From Hyalella azteca (Eukaryota > Arthropoda > Malacostraca > Amphipoda > Hyalellidae), in contig NW_025941721.1 in the NCBI RefSeq assembly GCF_000764305.2, positions 39,618 through 103,617 on the forward strand: a DNA stretch of 64,000 nucleotides, written 5' to 3'. Each line of letters opens with the position of its first letter. Positions within the stretch are counted from its first letter, which is position 1. The notes beneath the pieces are model-generated. The model was not told where the DNA came from, made no database searches, and saw only the letters and a list, made by a program, of their open reading frames with translations. Below, piece after piece: positions 1-11,527 of this stretch. The translations under genes were made by a program, and so were the position numbers.

Positions 1-3000
1 ATGGGAACTTGGGAATAGAAACCCCGAATAACTAAAGCTTCTTCAGAGGTGGGAACTTGCTTGCCTTCTAAATAATCTCGAAATCCGACGAAATTTTTTG
101 CGATTGATAATCCGTTTATATAATGACAGAAAATAAAATTGATCATCAAACTCCTTATCGCAATTTTCAGGATCGATTGATTAATACAAAGAAGCTAGGT
201 ATTAGATAATGTCCCTTTTGTTTTGACTACAGAGGTCTGAACTTCAAAAGCCCTCTGTGAAAAATCAAGTTGCTGATTTTTTTACACTTAAGCTGAGCGT
301 AAGTTTACTCCCTGCTTCAAACGATGCAATTGATTCCGTTTTTATGCATAAGACGAACGTAATGCTCTTTCTTCCCGACGTTACAATACAACTCTTTCTT
401 CTCGCGCGTGCCATCAAAGCTCGCAATATTTACGGGGAAGTTTCCTTTGTTCTTCAGAGAAAGCCAAGGGACATCGTCGCAGCAGCTGCACGTGGTAGTT
501 CGGCAGCAAATTTTTCCCTCTACGCGGCTTAATTAACGGAAACTGCCCGCGCAGCGGTCGTCGGTAGCCAAGAATCTCTGTAATAATTTTGATGAGCAAC
601 ACCGCGGACCGCATCTTGGGACGATAAGCGACTGAAGATGACTCGTGTATCAAGAACACAAGAATTTCCTCTTAAAGCATGGAGTGGACGATTTGTAATG
701 AAAAAAAAAACTTCTAATAATATTCGGCCAAATAAGCTATATATTTTGCCTAAGAAAATAACGCAAACAAAATAGTTCAGTAAAGATAGAGCCGTTTCCT
801 TCGTTTCCGCGACCAGAAATGAATGCAGGAGCATTGATAGAAAACTTGGCCATAGATGCTGCGTGGGATAATGGTGAGCCCAGCGTATGAAGTGACACTT
901 GTGTCATCTACAACCAGCCGCTGACAGCCCCACAAAAGAGACCGAGTCCGTCTCTGTTGTTCACTATTCTCAGTCAGGGATTGCCGTGATAGGAAGCGCT
1001 GCCAATCTATTCCATTATATATGTTAATGCGATCAAAATGGCTGTCCATTACGGTACGCGTACTCATATGTTACAGATATGATTTTGGAAACTTCAATAA
1101 ACGAAAGCAAAAAAAAAACACTCTTTTTCTGCGAAAAAAAAAACATTTTATGTCAGTTGACGTCCGCGTTCTCGGGTTTTCCCTCACTTTTCAATAGAAC
1201 TAGAGTCAGAGTCCTTTAATTTTGCACACTTAAAGCTTACGCATTCAAATATTGGAACACTTCTATGGACAAACCAATTAAAATAATCTTATGACACTCA
1301 ATAAATGAATATTTAGAAATTGAACAAAATTAGTTACTTGGAGACCGCGTTGCAAGTGTAACTTGTACCACCGAAAAGAGTGAGGCTTCAAATTATTTGA
1401 AATTATATAGCGAAGCAAAAGAGAAAATAAATCTTTCAGATTCATGGCACATTTGCATTTTATCCTCCCATCTGCTTAAAATGTTTTTAAGTCGAAATGT
1501 AGAGGTTTGACACGCAGGTGTTCACTGAACGAATCTGCCGCGAGGTCACGAGCGGGCTGAGCGCTTTTAGGCTGGCCATTCAGTTCGTTGGCTTCCGTGG
1601 ATGGGGTGAGGAGGTGTTAGTGTCCTGTTGTGATTGGCGGTTAGGCTCGGCTTGTGTGTAGGAGTCTTATATAGACGCTGTTAATTTTGCCGGTTCAGAA
1701 TTTATATGAAGTTTATTGGACTGTGAAGTGGGGTTTTTTCCTATTTTTGCCTGGGAGATTTAATGGGATATTCTGCTTCCCAGGTGGGAGGGCCTTTTCT
1801 GGTGTGGCGTCAGCTTCTGAGATCCGACCGTGTTCCTCTCAGGCGATTGTTAGAGGGCATGTACCGTGAACGTGCACCGTTGGAAGAAGCTGACTGCCTC
1901 CAGTGTTTACCTGACGTGGGAGCCGACTTGACCAGTCTGCCCTTGGTTTCCCGTGTGCTCTGCATAGCCGAGCCGCGTTGGGCGCCTACCGTCTTACCCT
2001 ATTGGAGCACCTAATGACGAGTTAACTAGAGTCTTGAAGTTCCTCGTGAAGGCGTGAGCACCCTAGGCTTGCCTGGGTCGAGCCATCGTGTTCCAGGGCC
2101 GCTATCTGTGCCGCTTGGGGTGGCACGTTAATGTATTAGGGCTTCCCCTGAAGAGATACGCGGCTCTCGTGGAGTTGGCGCGTTTCGTGTTCCGTTTTGT
2201 GTAAAGGTCAATAGGTTTTAGAATTGTCGCGGGTCGACTATTTGAATAAATGTTTTTTCGTTAAGTAGCCGATGAAGTAGGTTGTTAGTATTTATATTTG
2301 TGTCTAAGTTTCATGTCTAGATTGAATAAAACTTCGGGTTGAATTTTATTCTTGTGCCTTAGTAGGTTTTATTGTATGCGTTATCCCTCGTTACCTGTAG
2401 CGTCTCCTGCCCGGGGACATTGAGCGTTTATTTTTTAGGCAGCTCTGTTATATTTATTAGTAGTTACCCGCTCTCCCGTAACAGAAAGACATGGAACTCT
2501 CCATAACATTTATTGCCTCAGCAAATCTAAGTTGATCTTAAGAAGTGCAATGATTGTAAGAAATGTCTCAACATCGTACATTGCATCCCTTTAAAATGAA
2601 ACCCGGTCCACTAAAAAGGAACAGGATATTACTACGTTAAAAATACTCTCGCCAGTAAAATATATTTTAAATTACAAAAAAAAACACTGGATAAATCTTA
2701 CTTTAGTTAAATTCCTCTACTGCTCCACAACCGTCATGTTTCTTGAATTGAAAGTTGTTTGCATATACGCCAGCCCAGTCTCATTACCAGGCACGCCTCA
2801 GCTGAGTATTTAAAATCAAACAGCATCAAGCATCCTCAAATATTAAAAATATGGAAGGAATCATTCTGTGATGTACTTACCCTTATATTTAAAACTAACT
2901 AAAATCAATTTCAAAATGAATTAGAGTCACTTCCCTCTCTGTGCTAGAATTTTTGAAGCACATATTCTCGAATTTAAAAGTTGTGAACATGTAACTGTTT

Positions 3001-3445
3001 AATTTACTTTGTTTTACTATTTAAAATTGCCCGAATAGGCACATCACTAACATGATCATATAAAGGATGGAAAATAATATGACTGTCTTAATTTAATGAG
3101 ACATAGATTTGATTTTTCCTATAACTCATTCAAAAATCGGAACCTCGTCTCCTAGTTAATAAACTTATTTGAAACAGAATTCAAATAATTTACTCTATAA
3201 TATATTCAGTGAGCACCAATTGATGACGCTGTGATATTGCTCAGTGACAATAACTACACAGAATCAAGCATCACATTTACTTAATTACCATGAAATTAAT
3301 ACCAAGTCTTCACTGACCACAAGTTTAATTGCCGGCTTGGTGGAAATCACCAGACAGCCGCGGGCGAGAGCGAGTTGTTCATCTGAATAGCAGGACAAGA
3401 CGGGTGATAATGATGGGTGATGGGTGGCTTGAATATCATCCCTGA
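1..3445. repeat. Segmental duplication block A, first copy
   Basis: This block aligns base for base in the same orientation with 22304-24840 at roughly 90% identity by eye, starting at the very first base of the window (ATGGGAACTTGGGAATAGAA in both). The copy is longer because of a 986-bp solo LTR at 1498-2483 that is absent from the other copy. Several short ORFs (for example 257-532 on + and 777-1067 on -) have partners in the second copy, but indels and mostly amino-acid-changing substitutions argue against coding. The right edge is marked by one unit of a 32-bp minisatellite that is expanded in the second copy. The function of the block is unknown. Confidence 0.85.
1498..2483. mobile_element. 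Solo LTR of a retrotransposon, with target-site duplication
   Basis: This 986-bp stretch is absent from the otherwise matching duplicate near 23838. It starts with TGTAGAGG and ends with CCGTAACA (TG...CA ends), and is flanked on both sides by GAAA, which fits a 4-bp target-site duplication. Inside are a TATATAG box near 1666 and AATAAA polyadenylation-type signals near 2243 and 2325, as expected for an LTR with promoter and terminator. It is more GC-rich than its surroundings. No internal gag-pol region is present, so it is a solo LTR left by recombination between two LTRs. The superfamily (Gypsy, BEL or Copia) cannot be told from the LTR alone; a 4-bp duplication would fit Gypsy or BEL. The strand is inferred as + from the order of these signals. 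The short ORFs at 1687-1869 and 1763-2014 are not genes. Confidence 0.8.
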
Positions 3446-6400
3446 TGGGAATTGAGGGCTGGAGTTCCCCCTTAACCCAGGTAACGACTTACTCTGATCA
3501 ATGCGACGCCTTCGTAATGACATCGATAACTTGAGTCAAAGCATTCAGCGGCTGATGTTAAGAGCGCCACCAACGTCTAGTGTGATTGCATGACTGATTT
3601 TCAAATCAGAGATTAAATATGAAAGCCTGCGAAGGCGAAGCTTAAACTACCTAGACCCAGCTACGGACCCGTGTGAATGATAAACAGAGGCACGAGGATT
3701 TTAATTTTTTCAAATAAATTCAATAGTCAATGAAAATTCTTGCAATTTTATTTCCAACAGAATAAGTAAATGGAATTCGTTATTACAATAAATGTAGTAG
3801 AATTTACATAGTTTATCTAATTTCAATGCTTAACCTCAGACTCTTTCATTGAACAGTAATAAAGTTATGATTAATTATTGACAAACGTGTTGTTTAATTG
3901 GAGTTATTCCACTCATTGTTGATGTTCGACAACAAACAGAACACTTGTAATGTTGCACACTCACTGGGAAAAGTTTTCAAGAAATTTAAACTAAGGTGCC
4001 AATGACGATATGAAAACATTTAAAACATTTTTCTTAAACTCGGGTTCACTTTTGTTCGTTTTTTACGTACATGCAACTTATTTTAAATTCGTTCTTTAAT
4101 TTTGAATTCAGAACGTTGCTATCGCGGTAATTAAGGCACCGGATTTTTATGGAAATGAGGGACGCCGATCTAATTTGTGTTTAAAAATAGCGGGTAGAAT
4201 TTAGAATTTTCATTGCACCAAACCAAGATTTTTCGAACGCTCCTGAATTTAATTTGATATTCACCTCATTGCTCACATGGACAAACTTACGCGAAAAAAT
4301 ATACTTACGTTTGAGAATTTTACTCACAAAAAAATTAAAATAAAAATTTTCAGTCAATAATGAAATATTTTAAAGTATATTCTTAAGATGTTTCGAGCAT
4401 AGTCGTATCTGTCTGGAACTATTCAAATACTCCAGCTTGAGTTACGCGAATTACCTCGAAAGATGATTAAATAATCAAATTATTTCTGTTTAAAAACTAG
4501 ATTTAATTCGTCGAGATGTCATATGTTCAAATTATTATTCGTAGATTATGCGTTAATATATGTATTATGGATGCAAATCTACTTCATATTTAATGCAATA
4601 ACGCTAATCCATGAAGAAATAAATAATTCATCGTTGCTTCATCTGAGAACGACGAAGATAAAATTTTTGTCTTAACTGTTTAATCCGACCCAGCTCTGTA
4701 AAAGTTCTCTAATTCCTGGACAGCACTACATTTTCCTTCCTTTTAGATTTTACGTGAGTTTGAGTTCTTCATTTAAACAAAATAAAAAGCAACATTTTTT
4801 AATTATTCACACGTAAGTATTGAAGGCTAATATTAAAGCATTAAAATACTTGTTATCAAGGAAGGCTCATCAGTGTACAGAAAAGAAAATAATCTTTCTC
4901 AGAATTTCAGAGGCAATAGTATACGCGGGGGCAGTTAATTAAGCTTCCGCAATGCGTAGGTAGTTTACTTCAATTGAACAAGCTTTGCTCTGATCTAAAA
5001 CTGAATGCCTTTTACCGGGAAAGCAAATGTGAAATTAGCCCCTTTCTTTTTTATAAATGTTTCCTGATACGACCTTCTTAACAACATCATAACTTCACTA
5101 AACAAATAAAAAAAACCATAGCACCGATTGCCGGAAACATTATCATCATTTTTGCTGGTGTGGCTATGAAGGTCCTAAGTAAAATCTATATTAACCCCTT
5201 ATAATATAGAAAATGGTGGAAAAATATTGCGAAAGTTGCCCGAAAATTAAGTTCGGTTATAATTCAGCAAAAAAAGGTAATTAATTGCTATTTATCTATA
5301 AAAAAAATTCATTTGCACGTACAAAATAAGAGGGATATTGAGGCCTTGGCGATGTTTCACAACGTCTACAATGTTCCTTGAATTTCCATCTAGGTTCAGG
5401 TTAATCCAAAGCAATTTAGGCAACAATAAAAGGGCCGTCGGCTTCCTTGCATTGTGACCTTATCCTGCGGAAAAAGGCGGGATTAAAAAGAGCTTAATTG
5501 TGCGCATGTTTGGCACAACGTGCTGATCATTGAAGCTTTTTGTACGCCTCAGCATTTAATTTTTCATGCATTACGGATGAAGAGGCCAAAATCCTAAGAG
5601 GCAATCATCCCATATATCAACACACTGGTTCAAGCAAGTTGAATTTGAGTTCCTCACTGAAACGAATTAGATCTTATTGCGTCAGTACAAACAAAATTTT
5701 TTCTCCCAAACTCAAGCTTTACCTTTGGGTTTCGCAATGAAATGTGAAGATTTGAGGCTGGAACCTTCGCACGCAATCCTGCAATTTACGACATTGCATT
5801 TAAGAAATTGTTTTAATTTGGTTGTTATCCCGCGTCTCTTTGCTGATTCAACGAGCCATTGATGTTTCAGTCAAAAAAACGTCTTGTAATGCGATTTGTT
5901 TAGGTTTACTAGCATTAGGCCTCGCATCAAGCCTATTTCTGAGATATACTGTACCTGCTTATTACATGACGAAGTCCATCTAGGTACCATTATGTCTACT
6001 TCTGAAATTTGATGTTTTTTTCATGGTCGGCTGCATTAATAAGTTTACTAACAGAGTGAACGTTGTTGTAAGTCGACGTCGCTTTCTGCACAAACACAGT
6101 ACAATGCTGCATTGATGAAGTTTTTGCCTAATTGCGCCGTAATTTTAAACATGTTGTCATCATTTTTCAATGCATGGCGGTGTCTGAACGGCTTCGCGTT
6201 CATTCCCACTTTAAACTTTAAAGAAAACCATTGTAGAAAATTTTCAGCAATTTGGTGTTTATTTTCTCGTCATAACCTAAGTTTTTGAACAAAGGTCGGG
6301 TAATGGAACTGAAGCCCATGTCATTTTAGCGTAAGGCCGAATTGGAATCAACATAAGTGGCTCAGTGGGCAATTTAGAGCAAAGTGTGTACGTTCAATTT

Positions 6401-8526
6401 GCAGTGTAAGACCACAATTCGGTACGTCACATTGTTCAAACACTGTAAATCCAAAGCGGTGCTGCGTGTCAGGATAACATTTCACCAATCCGCAGTTCAA
6501 TTGATTAAAAATCGATTCACTGCACATGAAAGAAAGTTGAACATTTTCCAAGGCTACAAAAGTGAGTAAGGAGATACAGAAACAAGGATGGAAATCGCTA
6601 TGACGTATCAAAGAGTCCCAAGACCAGTATCCGGCAAGACGATTAGCTTAATATAAATCAGGATATTTTGAGCGACTTGTATATGTCATTTCTCTGACCG
6701 CTCTGCAGGATTTGTGTTTGTATGAGTCACACTATTCACCAGAGCAGGACCTTTAAAGACAAATTAAGGGTTGGTTTGCACCAAGCTATTTATTTTTCAT
6801 TGTTCAGCACCAGTATGCATGTCATTGTTTTTGTTCATGAGCTCATGGCTGCAAAAATGCATATGCAAAATAGGATATTCTGTCCCAGAAATCCCCGCTG
6901 TCACGCAATTACGAAATTATTAAGATTGTATACTTTTCATCTCTCACACAAACTCCCGCCATCAGTGCATGACACACGACGTATGAAAATCGTTCAACTT
7001 TCGGACAAATGAGCGCGAAGAAATGGTCCGTCGATTTTGTTCTTCTGCTCTGCAAAAAAAGTCGCCTCTGTAATGAGGTTTTCCTGAACGTTTGCGGTAA
7101 GTATACATAAAAAAGTTAATGTTCGACACGAATAATGAATTTGTTTTTTACCTTAGAATTTGAGTTAAATCTTGAAGTGAGAATCACGAAAATAATAACA
7201 ATGTTATAGGAACTTTATCTGTGTTTGTCTGGCCAATCTCCACGCGTGAAATCGGCAGCGGTTGGGGAAGTTGAACGCTTTTTAATGGACGGAAACTCAG
7301 GAGCTGATGACGGCAGGGGCGAAATATCTTGGAAAAGAATATTAATATTAAAGAATAAACTCTATGGTTTAATTTTTATATGAAAATACGCTTTAATCGA
7401 TTGTTTCTTAAAAAAATTATTGTAATTTTCAAGGACATACTGTATTTGTTTTAAGTTTTTCATTTTTAAATCTTCATTAATAATTTGTTACAATTTGAGA
7501 GCACGCTACATTTTTCCTTCATTTGCAACCTTCTCAGCTTTATAAATGACATCTATCACTTACGAATCAGATACGCAGAAAATTAAAATTGACGAAAACG
7601 TGAAGTCACGGACGGACGGACGGACATGACGAGCAAATTAGAGGCTTTTATTTCATAAATGAGAAAATGCGCTAAAAATGCTGATTGTTGAAGTCGCATT
7701 CCAGGGAGGTATGTAACTGTAACTTCATTATTGTAAATTCTAATAAAGTATCAAAATTTTGAAAATATTTTAAAAAATTGAATTGAAAGCATTGAACAAC
7801 TCCAAACCAAAAAAATGAGATTATCAAATGAATTATTGAGACTGGAGACGATCAGTGGGCCACACCACAGAGCGACGAGCAATATGCATGGATTGAGTAC
7901 GGCAGCATATATGAAAAGTTACATAAAGTTCATGTTCAAGATCATGTTCGAGATCTTGTATACCGTATAGTGATCGACAGTCATAATATTGAAAAACGAA
8001 CTCTTATACGTACTAAATAACTCTGTTATTGACCGTGTCGTCAATTAGAGACTCCACAGTTTCAGACACGCAAGTGCCCGAATTGAGCTGACCAAATTAT
8101 GTTGGTATCCATGATGCAGCACTGACGTAATTTATACTATGTTTTCATATGTATGATAATGAATGTAATATAATGTTCGTAAATTAATACCTTTTTTACT
8201 CACGTCCAAACATTTTAGGAAGAATTTTCAATAACAATCATTAGGGACATAGTAACATGAATTATGATATAATTTTATCATTTAGAAATTTTACAATTGC
8301 TGTTGATGGAATTTCAGGGTGATTGATGGAATTTTTTCGAAAGTATTTGCAGCCTCGAGTACGGGCTGAGGAATGAAATTGATTAATTAACAGAACTACG
8401 GTCCGAGTTCAATCTCTGCGGGAAACATCAGCTTCCGTGGCGGGACCGACGCTGTTAAGCGCTCTGTCGAAGAAAGTGACAGGTGGGTAGTTCACTCTTG
8501 TGACTTTATTCCTTTATTTATTTTAG

Positions 8527-8677
8527 ACGACTGGCCGTGTTCCTGGGCACAGTGACACAATGCATGATCGTCCTCCTCTGCACCACTACCATCAGCAAGA
8601 AGCAAGCAACAGCATCTCGCATCAGCTTGCACAACAGAAGACATCAGCTGGCCCAGCTGAGGATAGATGCGCACTAA
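8527..8677 (+). CDS. Candidate terminal exon encoding one membrane segment
   Basis: A pyrimidine-rich acceptor (CCTTTATTTATTTTAG) precedes an open frame of 49 residues ending at TAA (8675-8677). The frame holds a hydrophobic stretch (LAVFLGTVTQCMIVLLCTTT) followed by a basic tail (ISKKQATASRISLHNRRH), the usual look of a last membrane segment plus cytoplasmic tail. The duplicate at 19657 shares acceptor and reading frame, but a 201-bp transposon interrupts it. Between copies the changes are mostly amino-acid altering, so selection is not evident. No family is recognised and no upstream exon could be joined; it may be a decayed exon or chance. Confidence 0.25.
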
Positions 8678-9434
8678 GTTTCGTTTCTTAGCGATATGAG
8701 GCTTTCTTTTTTAGTCACAACGCTGCAAGATTAGCCTGCGCATTCAGGTCTTCCCGAGTGGCTGAAAGCAGCAGTAAAAAAAATCTGCCTGATAGATTGC
8801 AGTCTTGGAATACAAGTTGAAAATTGTCATACTTCTTTATGACTTTTTTATCTGAGTCTATTAATAAAAAAATCAGTATCTTCCTTCAATAATACAATGG
8901 AAGCAGAAAATAAGTTGCGATGAGTGATCTAAAGTGAAATGTCTAACCTTGAAATAATATTAGTTCAGAACATAATTATAGTTTCAGATTTTTGCAAGAA
9001 GGTCTTATGGTTCAGGATACAACAAAATCTACGTACCAAAGCAATGCACCGACAGAGGCGGAATATTCATAAGGCATTCTGTTCTTTATCGGCTCATGTT
9101 TAAGAAAAATCTGAGGAGCAAAGTGGCCTGGTAATGCCGGACGACTAGGATTTCCCGGTCTTCTGTGCCACCGGAAATACTATGATATGCTGTAGGTTGT
9201 TCCATATTTCTGCACTAAATAATTTCTCTTTCAATAATGTTGATCAGAATATTTGAATCCAAAAGATTCTCGAGGGTATCTTCGTTGAAATATTTAAACA
9301 GGTCGATTCAACTACATAAAAATTTTGAAACACTAACAAGCATAAAAGTTTAGCGTGCAAGAAGTTTTTAATGAAGTCGATTGATGCTTAATAAGTCGAT
9401 ACATTATCAGCATTCAGGAGGAATAGGAAAAAAT

Positions 9435-9592
9435 ATAACTCAGTACTCACTGCAGTGAGTGCCAGAGAGCGCATTTTCTCGTCGACGAAAACTTGAGGTC
9501 ACGGACGGACGGACAGACGGACAGACAGACAGACAGACGGACATGGCGAGCACAATAGTGCATTTTTCCATAAGTGAGAAAATGCGCTAAAA
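9435..9592. mobile_element. Short inverted-repeat element with a GGAC-type microsatellite core
   Basis: AGCGCATTTTCTC near 9471 and its reverse complement GAGAAAATGCGCT near 9579 bound a core of GGAC/AGAC tandem repeats (about 9502-9542). The equivalent place in the second copy of block B (near 20770) lacks the whole segment, so it looks like an insertion here. A related piece with GGAC repeats and the same GAGAAAATGCGCT end lies near 7608-7676. Exact ends and target duplication are not clear. Confidence 0.5.
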
Positions 9593-10379
9593 AGGGATAA
9601 TGGCGTAATCCGTGCCATTAACATGGATGGTGTCATTAGAGACTGGACGTCAAGCAACCCATAAATAATTATTGTCCTATTATAATAAGCGAATGAACTT
9701 AATTTCAACTTCACACGGAAAATTCTTAAATATTTGCCTAAATTGCTGAATTATCATTCACACTTGCAATAACGGATTCTTTCCGATGCCACAACAAAAC
9801 TATTACACAACTGTGACAAACCTAACGACAGTCACCAATTAAGAAATTTATCTCCTTTGATCGGTATTTTGCTGAAATATACTGGAAATATAAATGAATT
9901 TGTTTTTGTTTTTCACTGAGCAGGAATTTGCTGTTGTTTTTCACTGAGAAGGAGCGCAGCGCTCGTTATCCTCTGCAGTGGCCTCGCGTGGACATATTGC
10001 GGCTACAGCCCAGCAACGCCAGCCAATAATGTCGTCTCCGTACACAGGTTTCTTCCTTGTCCTGCTCTAGTAGTAGAATGTAAGTATTTGTCATAATGCT
10101 ATTTCTCATAAAGTAATTATTATATTCCGACATGAATTATATCCCTCCACTACAATCATAATCTATTTTAACATACAGTAGTTCGAATGAACTCCATCGT
10201 ACATGTTTCACAAGGCTGGTTGATGTCAGCCAACGTACAGACCGATGCAGATTGCTGAAGAGTTTTCAAGATTATTTTCCATTGCCTAGAATTTGTCTGC
10301 TTTTCATCAAAGTTGCAGTAGGGGCATCGGGCTTGAAAAAATTCTCTCTTTATTGTTTAGGTACAATAATAATCATTTA

Positions 10380-10500
10380 GTCTTCATGCTGTAGGTTAAA
10401 AACCTATACGCTATACTATATCTACACTATAACTATACAATAAAACCTACACTACTATATACTATACACTGTTATATACTATACACTACTATATACTGTA
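10380..10500. repeat. Degenerate TATACTA/ACCTACAC short tandem repeat
   Basis: Low-complexity repeats of ACTATATACTATACACT type. The duplicated copy near 21545-21590 is much shorter, so this array has changed length since the duplication. Confidence 0.6.
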
Positions 10501-10967
10501 ACTTCGGGACAAACACTGCCCCTGTAAACAAGCTTGGCATCATGAAACTAATTTCTTCTTTCCCTCTCCTCACAGCATTTTAGAAACGAAATTTTCAAAT
10601 TTATAATAATTGTAGAAAATTATATAAACGAGCTTAGATTTTTTTATCAATCAAGTCTTTAAAGCGAATCACATTTTCTCAACTAAATTCGCTTTCAGTG
10701 ATATATGCAGCTTGGATAGAAATCGTACGCTAGATTCTAATAGCTTGTGGACGCATCAAATGCTGCCTCAGCATAAACGAGATCAAATAAATTGCACTCG
10801 GACTCGCAACTCAAACAGCAGATGCAAATTCCTTCCAAACACCACAGCTTCATTTAACAGCCTTCTCCAGGGCGATTCTCTTCCCCTCAACACAACTAAA
10901 ACTATTAATATGCTTCCAGAAGACGAAGAATGCCAGAATAAACAGACTGTGTTGTTACTCTCATCAG

Positions 10968-11121
10968 ATTTCAAAACTACCCGACTGTCGGAGCTGGAAG
11001 TGCACACGCATGCCGGAAAATGTCTGGAACTTGACACGAGCTTTTGGATGCATTCAGCGTTGCAATTGATGAAATGCAATGTGAGGCGTCCCATCTACAT
11101 TGTTAATGATAACAGGCGGGT
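10968..11121 (+). CDS. Candidate internal exon of 154 nt, duplicated; weak lectin-like pattern
   Basis: The exon follows a good acceptor (TGTTGTTACTCTCATCAG) and is followed by a perfect donor GTAAGT. The duplicate at 21931-22084 has identical length, both splice sites and the same open frame. The 50-residue frame contains ELEVHTHAGKCLELD, then LQLMKCN. The CL[DE]...C spacing resembles one repeat of a ricin-type (beta-trefoil) lectin domain as in GalNAc-transferases, but this is only a pattern impression. Changes between copies are mostly amino-acid altering and cluster near the 3' end, so both may be relics. No neighbouring exons were joined. The long + frame 10712-11125 around it is broken by a stop and a one-base indel in the duplicate. 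Confidence 0.3.
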
Positions 11122-11339
11122 GTAAGTAAAGCAAACTACCCTGGCCAGGACGAGAGAAACGAGATATTTGTCGTATAGTGAATAACCACACATTATTCCA
11201 GTCTGGGAGAGCCCACGACGCTCCCAGATTCCGTTATTGCGTGCGACTAAAGAGGGATTTTCTCAACACGATCTGCCGGCAAGACGAATGCACGAATATC
11301 CAGCAACATATCTGTTGACAAGGGAAACATTTTGTTTAA

Positions 11340-11527
11340 GGGGACCGGCTACCCTAAAATTTTAAATTTTGGCGTTTTTCGGTTTTTGTGCTCATCTGAA
11401 AGCTGGAATTCTGCTCTTTCCAATGGTACCACTGCCATCGCTGTACGTTAATATTTACGTTCATGACGTCTCTTTAAAGGGAAGCGGGTGAGAGAGTTCT
11501 TTAAGTAATTAGATATAAAGTAATTAG
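11340..11527 (+). mobile_element. Terminus of a TTAA-flanked inverted-repeat element (truncated)
   Basis: Immediately after TTAA (11336-11339) begins GGGGACCGGCTACCC, and the following roughly 190 bp match the reverse complement of 40463-40654 at about 93% identity by eye. That copy also abuts TTAA (40655-40658). A TTAA flank is typical of piggyBac-type elements. No matching right end is seen downstream, so this copy is truncated. It marks the point where block B stops and the unrelated segment begins. Confidence 0.6.

Larger units (their letters stand above)
3446..11339. repeat. Segmental duplication block B, first copy
   Basis: This block matches 13690-22303 in the same orientation over its whole length, beginning at ATTGAGGGCTGGAG in both copies. 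Size differences come mostly from discrete insertions: the second copy has a 517-bp and a 201-bp inverted-repeat element plus an extra stretch of about 290 bp near 17136-17425, while this copy has GGAC-rich insertions near 7600-7680 and 9435-9592. No long ORF is conserved between the copies. Two exon-like stretches inside (8527-8677 and 10968-11121) are listed separately. The block ends at a TTAA followed by the terminus of a TTAA-flanked repeat family. Confidence 0.85.

Noticed and set aside
257..532. 91-residue ORF with a partner at 22526-22840, and opposing minus frames
   Set aside because: Both strands are open in the same patch and substitutions between copies are mostly amino-acid altering; best explained by duplicated non-coding DNA.
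777..1067. 96-residue minus ORF with a partner at 23219-23473
   Set aside because: The partner is frameshifted after the shared SLTEN motif; no domain recognised.
5540..5740. ORF duplicated at 15803-16030
   Set aside because: One 3-bp and one 1-bp indel plus almost exclusively replacement changes; not under coding constraint.
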